Source: Candidatus Saccharimonadota bacterium (GTDB lineage Bacteria; Patescibacteriota; Saccharimonadia; Saccharimonadales; Saccharimonadaceae). Taken from it: a stretch of DNA of 64,000 nucleotides. The stretch spans positions 1 to 64,000 of the forward strand of contig JAFWLT010000001.1 in assembly GCA_017510925.1 (NCBI GenBank), in the 5' to 3' direction. Below the pieces are notes generated by a model, which did no database searches, had not been told where the DNA came from, and was given only the letters and a program-made list of their open reading frames with translations. Positions 43,686 through 51,336 of this stretch are shown here, piece by piece. The position numbers were made by a program, and so were the translations under genes. Numbering within the stretch: the stretch's first letter is position 1; each line of letters opens with the position of its first letter.

Positions 43686-44924
43686 TCAGTCTGAGGGGCC
43701 GTCCCAAGCCTCCCCAGGCGGTTCGTCCGATACACTGGACTCTTGCACTTCTGTAGGTTTGTCGGCTTCGCCGGCGTTTGAGTCCACGTGTGTATCCGGA
43801 TCAGGTTGCACTGTTGGAGTGTCGCCTCCCCCGGCACTCTCGTTGGCATCCTTCATCTCCTGGATTGTTTCTTTGTACTCTTGCTGAGTCTGTGTTGTAC
43901 TGGCATTTTCAGGCTCTTTGGTTGAATGGTTCGGATTGTCCGGATTATTCGTATTCTCTCCATGTCCCGGATCGTCATTCGGAAGCACAGGTGTTCCCTC
44001 AGTGGGATCCTTCTTCGGCTTCGGATCGGGTTTCGGGGTTGGAGTCGGCGTCGGGTTCGGCCCCGGTGTCGGACCAGGATTTGGTCCACCACCAGTAATG
44101 GTAGGCTTCGGCTTCGCCGTAGTGACCGGCTTAGGACCGCCAGTAGAACGTGGTGTCGGCTTAATTTTCATAATCTCTGCCACGTTCGTAGGCTGGAATC
44201 CACATTCAATCCTGTAGGCAACTTCTTTCTTGGTTGTTCCCTTAATAATAAAGGTGTAAACCAGGAATTTCCCTTCGTGCTTGTCTGTTTCCATAACAAT
44301 AATGTCGGGAATGCCATCTACAGTATGAGGATTCATGTACATTTGGTCCGTCAGGCTCTTCTGATCTCGTATTTCCACAGAAACTGCTTCATCGAGATAT
44401 TCAAAGAACGCGTCCAGCCTAGTGAAATAATCATCCGGGTCATCAATCCATTCGGTTTTGGCTTTGTTCATTGCAGCATCCCATTCTTCGTCACACTCAT
44501 CATAAAATAATCCGAGATAACGAGTTTTGAGAGTGGCATCAAACCAAGCCATATCTGCAGCACCCAGCGCAGGGTCCCGTCTCAGTCTGTTTCTAAAGAT
44601 TAAATCCATTGCTTCAGGATCAATCTCAGCACCAGCTTCGGCATCGGGATTTATCTCGCGCATATCCGGCATAGGGCCAAAGTTGAAGTCATTTTCTTCA
44701 TCCCCGTCGTCCTCCTGGAGGTCGAGGTTATAGAAATGCCATTCATACTTAGGTTCCTCAGGTATTGGTGTCGGGTCAGGACTCGTCACCACTTTCTGGG
44801 GGGTGGGCTCTACCGATTCGGGGGCTGTAGCTTGTACATCTGTCGGTTTCGCCAGCACGATACTAACAATCACGAGCGCGATCGCAAGTATTGCTGTAGT
44901 TATAATCGTTATAACCTTCTTCAT
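43686..44924 (-). CDS. Accessory Pro-rich single-pass membrane/secreted protein
   Basis: A 412-aa protein: N-terminal hydrophobic signal or anchor (about 4-25), an acidic folded part (about 60-250) with DIIVMETDKHEGKFLVYTFII, then a long Pro/Thr/Lys-rich stalk (TPGPNPTPTPTPKPDPKP) and a disordered acidic end. An AGGAGGT site precedes it. Base composition is clearly more GC-rich than the core genes. No family recognised. It overlaps the upstream gene by 62 nt. Confidence 0.6.
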   Translation of the reverse strand: MKKVITIITTAILAIALVIVSIVLAKPTDVQATAPESVEPTPQKVVTSPDPTPIPEEPKYEWHFYNLDLQEDDGDEENDFNFGPMPDMREINPDAEAGAEIDPEAMDLIFRNRLRRDPALGAADMAWFDATLKTRYLGLFYDECDEEWDAAMNKAKTEWIDDPDDYFTRLDAFFEYLDEAVSVEIRDQKSLTDQMYMNPHTVDGIPDIIVMETDKHEGKFLVYTFIIKGTTKKEVAYRIECGFQPTNVAEIMKIKPTPRSTGGPKPVTTAKPKPTITGGGPNPGPTPGPNPTPTPTPKPDPKPKKDPTEGTPVLPNDDPGHGENTNNPDNPNHSTKEPENASTTQTQQEYKETIQEMKDANESAGGGDTPTVQPDPDTHVDSNAGEADKPTEVQESSVSDEPPGEAWDGPSD

Positions 44925-45468
44925 CGCTCCACCACCTCCTTAAAACTTCGAGTACGGGTTCAGAACATTCGTCATCCTCGTCATCTTCACCGTATTCATA
45001 CAGATACTCGTTAAGATCAAATTCATCCGATCTCAATTTTTCCTCGAATATCATTCTGTTTAAGATAAAGAATCCTATCGATAATACGAATGCTACTGCA
45101 GGCAACGCTCTAATTAATCCTATCAACCATCTCACATCTGTAAGATTAAGGATTCTAGCTGCGGCCGAAAGCCCTACCCACATCAACATCAGATCCATCA
45201 ATGCAAACACGATCATTTCTTTCCAGGTACTACCATTCTGCTTCCACCACAGTGCTATAAACACCATAAATGTTAAATCAGCAGCAAGTAGTATCATAGC
45301 TACCCACGCCGGTGCTTTAGGTGCTAACCTTATTAAGGCAGCTCCAACACCAAGCGCTACGGCATTTACTACACGAAACTTCAGTTTTACTCCGAGCATT
45401 CTTCCAGCAGTTAAGGCCAAAAAGGTCATTACTGCCAATTGAAATAAACAAGCAAACATTACGAGCAT
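44863..45468 (-). CDS. Accessory multi-pass membrane protein
   Basis: A 201-aa protein with about five membrane helices (about 1-22, 32-50, 54-75, 84-105, 113-140) and a very acidic C-terminal tail (YEYGEDDEDDECSE). A strong GGAGGTG site precedes the ATG. It is first in the unit, under a perfect consensus promoter. No family recognised; transfer is likely from its composition and its isolation in a non-core island. Confidence 0.6.
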   Translation of the reverse strand: MLVMFACLFQLAVMTFLALTAGRMLGVKLKFRVVNAVALGVGAALIRLAPKAPAWVAMILLAADLTFMVFIALWWKQNGSTWKEMIVFALMDLMLMWVGLSAAARILNLTDVRWLIGLIRALPAVAFVLSIGFFILNRMIFEEKLRSDEFDLNEYLYEYGEDDEDDECSEPVLEVLRRWWSDEEGYNDYNYSNTCDRARDC

Positions 45469-45552
45469 ACTCGCACCTCCTTCTATGAATGGGGACCACG
45501 TCCCCGTTGACTTTTACAAGTTACGTTGGGACGTAGCACCCCCAGGGGTGCA

Positions 45553-45605
45553 ATATATAGGCAAACAGGTCTCAATCGCTTGAAACCTGAGATGATTTGG
45601 TTGTT
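45553..45605. repeat. Right inverted-repeat block of accessory unit 1
   Basis: Inverse counterparts of the left block, in mirrored order (13 bp at 45553-45565, 26 bp at 45580-45605). Next to it are hairpins GGGGAC-CAC-GTCCCC (about 45490-45505) and GCACCCCCAGGGGTGC (about 45536-45551) in the leader of the unit. The gap 45469-45765 holds no gene. Confidence 0.75.
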
Positions 45606-45653
45606 AATGGTCTTCTTGTTTTGAAAACACTACCCAAAACTCAGACTACTTTC

Positions 45654-45682
45654 ATTATATCACACATAAGCTTTTTTGTCAA
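45654..45682 (-). promoter_or_regulatory. Perfect consensus promoter of accessory unit 1
   Basis: TTGACA (45682-45677), 17 bp, TATAAT (45659-45654) with extended TGA. The upstream TAAACATA is as at 32.75 kb. The leader is about 180 nt and structured. Confidence 0.85.
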
Positions 45683-45722
45683 TATGTTTACCATATTTTA
45701 CTGCTTATGGCAAACAAAAGAA

Positions 45723-45744
45723 AACCCCGACTTTCGTCGGGGTT
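45723..45744 (-). terminator. Rho-independent terminator of accessory unit 2
   Basis: AACCCCGAC-TTTC-GTCGGGGTT stem, with a T-rich tract on the minus strand, after the stop at 45766. Confidence 0.9.
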
Positions 45745-45758
45745 CTCAAGGTACTGAT

Positions 45759-45774
45759 ATGTAGTTTAAACAGG
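45759..45774. repeat. Left inverted repeat of accessory unit 2
   Basis: ATGTAGTTTAAACAGG; the inverse of 46592-46609 (which has two extra A). It spans the end of the coding region at 45766. Confidence 0.65.
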
Positions 45775-46551
45775 CATATATTTGGTAACTTCTTCTTTGG
45801 TAAGTTCGTGATCGATCTTGCCATCTTTGTAGATGACCCAGATCTTTCTCCAGGAACCCGGGAAAAGCTGTTCTGCTGCACTTACTTCAGGTACGAGCAC
45901 TTTCTTCCCAGAATCGGGATCGTAGCACTCGTAGACTGCTGCCAGTCCGTTCCTGCCAGTGCCGGCCAAGCCTTTAGCTTTGTTCTTCTCGAGTTCTTCC
46001 TGAGCCTTCTTGGCTTCTTCAGCCTTGCGAGCCTCTTCAGCCTTTCTGGCTTCCTCTTCAGCTTTCGCTTTCCTCTGAGCTTCAGCTCTGAGAAGTTTGA
46101 TCTGCTCCTTCCTGACAACTATCTGTTCAGCGATCTTCTTCTGAGCCTGCTCGATTCCATCCTCATATTCCTTAGCCTTAGCTTCCAGTTCTTCAGAGGT
46201 TAAATCGGCATACTTCGCCAGGTAGTCTCTCTGGGATTTAGCTTTGGCTTCAGCCTCATCATCAGATTTGGCCATAGCTTCACCTTTCTTTCCCATCGGG
46301 ATCACATCGATCTTCGGAGCTTCCTTCTTGGGCTCGTCTTCCTTCGGTGCAGCCTCTTTCGGGGCCTCCTTCGGAGCAGCCTCCTTCGGAGCTTCCTTCT
46401 GTGCATCAGCGATTGCTTTCAGTAACTCATCGGCTTCTTTTGCCTGATCTTCCGGAGTCGGTTCTTCGGGAATTATAGGGTCAAACTTTTTGTTAGTCCC
46501 CTTCTTCTCTCTTGACTCCATTTCTCTTGCTATTTCGCGTCTTTTTGCCAT
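45766..46551 (-). CDS. Accessory coiled-coil protein with KEAP-type repeats
   Basis: A 261-aa protein from MAKRREIARE, which has a GGAGG site. A charged N-terminus, Ala-Pro-Lys-Glu repeats (about 60-90), a long Ala/Glu/Lys/Arg coiled coil (about 110-205) and a small C-terminal beta domain (VYECYDPDSGKKVLVPEV...WRKIWVIYKDGKIDHELTKEEV). Soluble; no signal. GC-rich compared with core genes. No family recognised. Confidence 0.6.
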   Translation of the reverse strand: MAKRREIAREMESREKKGTNKKFDPIIPEEPTPEDQAKEADELLKAIADAQKEAPKEAAPKEAPKEAAPKEDEPKKEAPKIDVIPMGKKGEAMAKSDDEAEAKAKSQRDYLAKYADLTSEELEAKAKEYEDGIEQAQKKIAEQIVVRKEQIKLLRAEAQRKAKAEEEARKAEEARKAEEAKKAQEELEKNKAKGLAGTGRNGLAAVYECYDPDSGKKVLVPEVSAAEQLFPGSWRKIWVIYKDGKIDHELTKEEVTKYMPV

Positions 46552-46591
46552 ATTCTCACCCTCCTTTGGTATTTTTTCCTGAAAAATGGCA

Positions 46592-46609
46592 CCTGTTTTT
46601 AAACTACAT
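46592..46609. repeat. Right inverted repeat of accessory unit 2
   Basis: CCTGTTTTTAAACTACAT, just downstream of the unit 2 start site on the minus strand, complementary to 45759-45774. Confidence 0.65.
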
Positions 46610-46615
46610 GACCCC

Positions 46616-46644
46616 ATTATAGCATAGTTTATTTAAAATGTCAA
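46616..46644 (-). promoter_or_regulatory. Perfect consensus promoter of accessory unit 2
   Basis: TTGACA (46644-46639), 17 bp, TATAAT (46621-46616), with extended TGC. Confidence 0.85.
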
Positions 46645-46670
46645 TGGTTATAACATAAATCAATAAAAAA

Positions 46671-46745
46671 TGGTGCGGGTAGAGATAGTCGAAATCTCAT
46701 CTCAAGTTTGGAAAACTTGCATACTAGCCGTTGTACTATACCCGC
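46671..46745 (-). tRNA. tRNA-Gly (TCC)
   Basis: Acceptor GCGGGTA/TACCCGC, anticodon stem CAAGT/ACTTG with loop TTTCCAA (anticodon TCC), T-arm, discriminator A and an encoded CCA. The 3' end faces the accessory region. Confidence 0.96.
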
Positions 46746-46760
46746 AACGCAATTAATCTA

Positions 46761-46838
46761 TGGGGTGGGATATCGGGATCGAACCGACGACCTTCTGGAC
46801 CACAATCAGACGCTCTAACCATCTGAGCTAATCCCACC
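46761..46838 (-). tRNA. tRNA-His (GTG)
   Basis: Acceptor GTGGGAT/ATCCCAC with an extra 5' G(-1) opposite C73, anticodon loop TTGTGGT (GTG), a T-arm GGTTCGATCC and an encoded CCA. It shares one transcript with tRNA-Gly. Confidence 0.96.
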
Positions 46839-46857
46839 ATAAAATACTCCCGTTATT

Positions 46858-46866
46858 ATTATATCA
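46858..46866 (-). promoter_or_regulatory. tRNA operon promoter (TGATATAAT)
   Basis: An extended -10 about 20 nt before tRNA-His, overlapping the stop of the gene at 46864. Confidence 0.65.
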
Positions 46867-47154
46867 TTTTTTCAGAGAAATGCCAGGGTTTTTTGGTGGC
46901 ATCATCGGCCTAGCAGAGGCAGCATCTTTGGCAGCCTTTGGCATTTGATTCCTCAAACCACTCATAATTTCCGAATCACCATACCCCTTAATATTCTGGC
47001 GATTTTCGTTGATTTTTACTCTTACCTGATAACTTTCAGAAGATGCAGCTCCAATACCACCACCGTTCTGTGCCTTAGCATAAGCCGAAGAATGAAAAAT
47101 ATCTTCTTTGTTATCTTTCATTACGTATTTCAAAAATGGATTTTTTTGCACCAC
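46864..47154 (-). CDS. Small basic protein, unknown
   Basis: A 96-aa protein with a GTG start preceded by AAGGAGT in the end of the upstream gene. It lacks a signal or membrane segment. It is Gly/Ala/Lys/Pro rich with a disordered C-terminus (SARPMMPPKNPGISLKK). Last gene of tpiA-47163-46864. No family recognised. Confidence 0.55.
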   Translation of the reverse strand: MVQKNPFLKYVMKDNKEDIFHSSAYAKAQNGGGIGAASSESYQVRVKINENRQNIKGYGDSEIMSGLRNQMPKAAKDAASARPMMPPKNPGISLKK

Positions 47155-47162
47155 TTTACTCC

Positions 47163-47861
47163 TTATTTTGGTAATAATAAGAACGCTACTGTACCTGCTG
47201 CTGCGCCTAGGATAATAGTAAGAATAATAGCAATAATAAGCCCTGCTTTAGAATCCTTCTCTGGTTTAGCAATAATCTTCTCTGGAGCCTTTGGCTTCTC
47301 TGGGGCTTTTGGCACAATAATCGGTTTTTTACGAGCAGTGGCAGCAGACAAAGGCCGTTTTTCTATCTTATTAGTATTGATGAATTTAGCTCTTTGTCCA
47401 AGTGGTGCTGGTCTCTTAGGAGTTACTGGTTTTGCAGGGATGGCTGGTTTTGCTGTAGTAGCCGCCTTAGCAATCGCAGCTGCTGCGATCTCTTCTGGGG
47501 CCATCTCAGGTTTTACGGCTGGTTTAACCACCTTTGCGCTAGATACTTTAGAAACGGCCTTAGATGCACCCAGAGGGCGTTTTTTTACATTTGTCTTTAC
47601 AAAATTAGGCCGTGCAGCTGGTTTCGGAGCCTTTTTTGGCTCTTCTTTCTCTGCAAAAATCTCTTCAATTTCAATTTCTTCATCAAGTAGTGGATTTGCC
47701 GGTGGGATTCTTCTGGTGATCTTCTTTACTGGCTTTTTCTCTGGCTTTGGTGCCGGTTTTTCTACTACTTTTTCCGTTACTTTTATAGATTTAGCCTTAG
47801 CAATACCCCCTTTTGGAATATCCTTCTTAGCCGGTACAAAATCTATGTAACGTTTGTTCAT
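47163..47861 (-). CDS. Tail-anchored Lys/Pro/Ala-rich protein with internal repeat
   Basis: A 232-aa protein that is mostly disordered and basic-acidic patterned, with a duplicated motif (RPNFVKTNVKKRPLGA and RAKFINTNKIEKRPLSA, about 75 residues apart) and a single C-terminal membrane helix (about 205-229). It is tail-anchored with its bulk in the cytoplasm, by the positive-inside rule. Its ATG overlaps the tpiA stop (TAATG). Confidence 0.6.
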   Translation of the reverse strand: MNKRYIDFVPAKKDIPKGGIAKAKSIKVTEKVVEKPAPKPEKKPVKKITRRIPPANPLLDEEIEIEEIFAEKEEPKKAPKPAARPNFVKTNVKKRPLGASKAVSKVSSAKVVKPAVKPEMAPEEIAAAAIAKAATTAKPAIPAKPVTPKRPAPLGQRAKFINTNKIEKRPLSAATARKKPIIVPKAPEKPKAPEKIIAKPEKDSKAGLIIAIILTIILGAAAGTVAFLLLPK

Positions 47862-48628
47862 TATTTCACTCTCTTAGCTATGTCAATTATATCAGTAAAT
47901 TGTTCCAATATCAAGCTTGCCCCACCGATTAAAAGCCCATTAATTCCAGGGGTAGTGAGGTATGCACCAGCATTTGTAGGCTTTACGCTGCCACCAAAGA
48001 GAACCGGCACCTCCTCAGAAGTTTTTGCCCCATAAACTTCTTTCAAATTCTTCCTAATCATCTCTGTTACTTCAGCAATTTCATCAGGGGTAGCAATTTT
48101 TGCATCCTTAGTAGAAGAAATCGCCCAAACTGGCTCATAGGCCACAATCACCTTACTCACATCCTCGGCGCCTATCTCTGATAAACCACCAAGTAGCTGA
48201 TCACGAATCACATCGGCTGTCTCACCAAATGCGCGTTCGCTCTCCGTTTCACCAATGCAAAGAATAGGGGTGATTTTGTGCCTGATTGCTGCAGCAACCT
48301 TCTTGGCAACCATCTTGTCATCCTCGTGAAAAATGTATCTTCTCTCTGAATGCCCTACGATACAGTATTTAACCAAACCATTAAGCTCTGCAAAGGAAAT
48401 TTCCCCTGTAAATGCCCCAAAATCCTGATAAAACGCATTTTGCGCACCTAATTTGATTTTAGAACGATCTAACTGTAAAGATAGTGACTGAAGACATAAC
48501 GCAGTTGGCGCTACTACCACCTCTATATCTCTGTAATTCGCAATTTTTTTCTGTAATTTATGTAGATAAACCGAGGCTTCGCCTACGTTAAAGTTTAGTT
48601 TCCAGTTGCCCACAATATAAGTTTTCAT
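47861..48628 (-). CDS. tpiA: Triosephosphate isomerase
   Basis: A 255-aa TIM barrel: GNWKLN (Lys), IVGHSERRYIF (His), VIVAYEPVWAIS (Glu), VLFGGSVKPTNAGAYL and GLLIGGASL phosphate loops. It interconverts DHAP and GAP. TGATATAAT ends 6 nt before the ATG. Confidence 0.97.
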   Translation of the reverse strand: MKTYIVGNWKLNFNVGEASVYLHKLQKKIANYRDIEVVVAPTALCLQSLSLQLDRSKIKLGAQNAFYQDFGAFTGEISFAELNGLVKYCIVGHSERRYIFHEDDKMVAKKVAAAIRHKITPILCIGETESERAFGETADVIRDQLLGGLSEIGAEDVSKVIVAYEPVWAISSTKDAKIATPDEIAEVTEMIRKNLKEVYGAKTSEEVPVLFGGSVKPTNAGAYLTTPGINGLLIGGASLILEQFTDIIDIAKRVK

Positions 48629-48634
48629 ATCTAG

Positions 48635-48643
48635 ATTATATCA
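48635..48643 (-). promoter_or_regulatory. Leaderless extended -10 promoter of tpiA
   Basis: TGATATAAT, 6 nt before the ATG. Confidence 0.7.
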
Positions 48644-48649
48644 TAATTA

Positions 48650-48658
48650 TGATATACT
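48650..48658 (+). promoter_or_regulatory. Leaderless extended -10 promoter (TGATATACT)
   Basis: It ends 6 nt before the ATG at 48665 and is divergent from the tpiA promoter in a 36-bp gap. Confidence 0.6.
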
Positions 48659-48664
48659 TTAAGT

Positions 48665-49429
48665 ATGAAAAAAGTACTTGCATTCGACATAGATCAAACT
48701 TTAAACGTGGCAAAGACCCCAATCACCGACGATGTCGCTGATTTATTGGTTAAATGCCTCGATCACTTCGAAATTTGCCCCATTTCGGGCCAAAAATTCG
48801 ACCAATTCCTAATTCAAATCGTAAACAGGCTCCCTCAGCCTACTCCAGAACAACTATCTCACCTACACCTATTTGTAGCCCAAGGAACGCAATATTACAG
48901 ATTCAACACAGAAAAAAACGACTGGGAACTCGTATATAACTACCCACTTACAGATGAGCAAGTCGCAAAAATTAGTGAAACTATCGAAAAATCAGCTAAA
49001 GAGCTCGGCTACTGGGAAGAAGACAAATTGCAACCAGGTGATGAAATTATCGAAAATCGCCTCAGTCAGGTGACTTTCTCGGCTCTCGGTCAAAAAGCCG
49101 GCACCGAAGAAAAATACGCTTGGGACCCAGATTGCAAAAAACGCGAAGCGATCGTAAAAAGATGCAAAGAGCTCGCTCCAGAATTTGACTACGAAATCGG
49201 TGGCACTACCTCCATTAACGCCATCACCCCTGGCATGAACAAAGAATTCGGTATGACTCACCTTCTAGAGGAACTAAACGTCAGAAAAGAAGATATTCTC
49301 TATTTTGGCGATATGACCCAACCAGGTGGTAACGATTACCCAGTCGTCAAAATGGGTATCGATACCATTACTGTTAGAAGTCACGAAGACACAGCCTATG
49401 CCTTACGCGGCATTCTCGGCATTATTTAA
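48665..49429 (+). CDS. HAD-IIB hydrolase of the eukaryote-type phosphomannomutase family
   Basis: A 254-aa protein. FDIDQTLNVAKTPI (nucleophile D8, acid D10), SGQ, RLSQVTFSALGQKAG, GGTTSINAITPGMNKEFGMTHLLEEL and YFGDMTQPGGNDYPVVKMG align with the motifs of alpha-PMM (VSPIGR, GGQISFDVFP-like, GDKTMPGGND). It probably interconverts or dephosphorylates sugar phosphates (mannose 6-P/1-P). Its last 27 bp overlap the convergent aldolase fusion gene. Confidence 0.82.
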   Translation: MKKVLAFDIDQTLNVAKTPITDDVADLLVKCLDHFEICPISGQKFDQFLIQIVNRLPQPTPEQLSHLHLFVAQGTQYYRFNTEKNDWELVYNYPLTDEQVAKISETIEKSAKELGYWEEDKLQPGDEIIENRLSQVTFSALGQKAGTEEKYAWDPDCKKREAIVKRCKELAPEFDYEIGGTTSINAITPGMNKEFGMTHLLEELNVRKEDILYFGDMTQPGGNDYPVVKMGIDTITVRSHEDTAYALRGILGII

Positions 49430-51268
49430 AGCTTTTACGTTTTCTGTTAATCTATCAAATAGTGCGCCCTGGGCAGCTTCCTTGTTGGCGTTATCACCAG
49501 CCCAAGCTTCTAATGCTGGCCCCTGTAAAGCTCTAGAAAATGAGAAGGAAATTGGCCATGCAAATGGTTGTTGGCGCATAATAGCAGCAAGATTTGCTGT
49601 AGCCTGTTCTGGCGTTTGTCCACCAGAGAGGAATACGATACCAGCAAGTTCCAAAGGCACATTTGCTCTAAGTACTCTCATTGTAGCTCTAGCTACTTCC
49701 TCAGGATTAGATTCATTCACAAATTGTTTTCCAGCCATCACCATATTGCATTTAAGGATACAGGCCTTCAAGTTTACCCCGTGTCTATCTAGAGCTTTAA
49801 ATAATTCATCTAATACCTTGGCAGTAATTCTACTACAAGTATCAATATCATAATTTCCATCATATACTACCTCTGGTTCTACAATTGGCACTAATCCAGC
49901 AGATTGTGAAGCTGCAGCGTATTCTGCCAAAATCCGACAATTTTCTACGATTGCTGCTGTAGTAGGAGTAACTAATTCCCCATCACGTCCTAATCTAATT
50001 TCAAAAGCAGCACGCCATTTAGAAAATCTTAGGCCCATCTGATAATATTCACGTAGTCTAGCTGGAAGATCTTCAAGACCTTTAGTATAAGTTTCTTCAC
50101 CATTAGCTTCTGGAATATCTTTGATTCTAGCCAAACCTTGATCTACTTTGATTCCTGGTACCAAACCTCTAGAAATCAAATATGCTGGAATTGTTTGCCC
50201 ATCGAAAGTGGTATCTCTAGCTGTTTCATCAAACAAAATCACACCCGTGAGAAATTCTTCTATCCCTGGAGTAGAAAGTAAAATTTCTCTATAATCGTGT
50301 CTGTTTTCAGCAGTATCAGCAATCCCTAACGCCTCAAATTTCTTCTTAATTGAGCCACCAGATTCGTCGGCAGCCAAGATACCTTTATGAGGAGCCATTA
50401 ATGTAGCAGCAATCATTTCCATATTACTTTCAGAGGTAGAAGTTGCAATACTTTCGAGTTCTTCTAGGCTCAAAGTAGAATCAAGTGTAGCATTTTCTAC
50501 GTTAATTCTAGCCATCTTTAAGGCATACTCTACGGTTTTGCCAATAATAAAACCACCAAGCACCGTAGCAGACATAATAGAATATGCAGAAAGATGAGTT
50601 AATCTATCAATTCTAGAAACAGCGATATTCTCTCTGTAATCCATATAACCAAGATATCTCTCTGATACTTTAATTATCTTCTCTTGTGGATAGCCTTCTA
50701 GGACCTGTTTTGCTGTATAAAGTGGTGCATCTTCTTCAAGGAAAATCAAACTTGCGTGTCTTACTAACCCTGCAGCCTCCTCGGCAGCAGAAGTTTTGAT
50801 ATAAAGCACCAATTTAGTTTTCTTGTAATAATCAAGATAAGCTGCAATTTTATCTACTACAGCCGGAGTAAGGTGTGCAGATCTATCTACATAGAGATAA
50901 TCTACAGATTCGGTAGGCGTAGTAAACGAAGATTTTTGTTGAGCTGAAGGCACCATATAAGCCGTGCCATTATCAGAAGTAAGAATGTATCTATAAGTAC
51001 TGGTTGGCCCACTAATTACCGGACCACCTTCATCAAAATGAAAAGTCGTATCAGAAATATCACTAGATAACCCCATTTTTTGAAGAACTTCAAGAGTAAT
51101 TGCTGCCCCACCAAAGCTACTGGTACGGTTAAAATAGTGATGCTCAGAAGCATCAAAACTAAAATCAAGCCACTCTTTACCAGAGTTATCGCGCTCAAAA
51201 TTTTCGGTTCTACTATCTAGATTTAGGTAAACGTCCTTAAGAACATTGCCCACTACCAATATATGCAT
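49403..51268 (-). CDS. Fusion of PfkB-like kinase domain (degenerate) and class I fructose-bisphosphate aldolase
   Basis: A 621-aa protein from MHILVVGN; upstream in-frame WYNKL is promoter. Residues 1-265 have the PfkB fold (VVGNVLKDVYLNL, SSFGGAAITLEVLQKMGL) but the catalytic GAGD motif is replaced (HLSAYSIMSATVLGGF, about 225-240), so kinase activity is doubtful. Residues about 285-621 are class I aldolase with intact residues: GILAADESGGSIKKKF, RFSKWRAAF, PIVEPEV, and the Schiff-base lysine in ILKCNMV (K506). It cleaves fructose 1,6-bisphosphate. Confidence 0.88.
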   Translation of the reverse strand: MHILVVGNVLKDVYLNLDSRTENFERDNSGKEWLDFSFDASEHHYFNRTSSFGGAAITLEVLQKMGLSSDISDTTFHFDEGGPVISGPTSTYRYILTSDNGTAYMVPSAQQKSSFTTPTESVDYLYVDRSAHLTPAVVDKIAAYLDYYKKTKLVLYIKTSAAEEAAGLVRHASLIFLEEDAPLYTAKQVLEGYPQEKIIKVSERYLGYMDYRENIAVSRIDRLTHLSAYSIMSATVLGGFIIGKTVEYALKMARINVENATLDSTLSLEELESIATSTSESNMEMIAATLMAPHKGILAADESGGSIKKKFEALGIADTAENRHDYREILLSTPGIEEFLTGVILFDETARDTTFDGQTIPAYLISRGLVPGIKVDQGLARIKDIPEANGEETYTKGLEDLPARLREYYQMGLRFSKWRAAFEIRLGRDGELVTPTTAAIVENCRILAEYAAASQSAGLVPIVEPEVVYDGNYDIDTCSRITAKVLDELFKALDRHGVNLKACILKCNMVMAGKQFVNESNPEEVARATMRVLRANVPLELAGIVFLSGGQTPEQATANLAAIMRQQPFAWPISFSFSRALQGPALEAWAGDNANKEAAQGALFDRLTENVKALNNAENAA

Positions 51269-51274
51269 AAGCTT

Positions 51275-51283
51275 ATTATACCA
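51275..51283 (-). promoter_or_regulatory. Leaderless extended -10 promoter
   Basis: TGGTATAAT ends 6 nt before the fusion gene ATG. Confidence 0.7.
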
Positions 51284-51304
51284 TAACAAATACAAAATCA
51301 ATAA

Positions 51305-51336
51305 AAAAATAGTGTTGTAGAATTTACAACACTATC
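51305..51336 (-). terminator. AT-rich palindromic terminator (repeat copy 3, variant)
   Basis: TAGTGTTGTA/TACAACACTA stem with an upstream A-run (T-run on the minus strand). The arm includes the stop codon of the FISUMP gene. Confidence 0.7.

Noticed and set aside
43466-45765. RNase P RNA, tmRNA, SRP RNA or 6S RNA in the structured gaps
   Set aside because: Hairpins are present but none of the conserved core sequences of these RNAs is seen.
46671-46745. tRNA-Gly as an attachment site of an integrated element
   Set aside because: I found no duplicate of the tRNA 3' end at the far side of the accessory region and no integrase, so no att sites are called.
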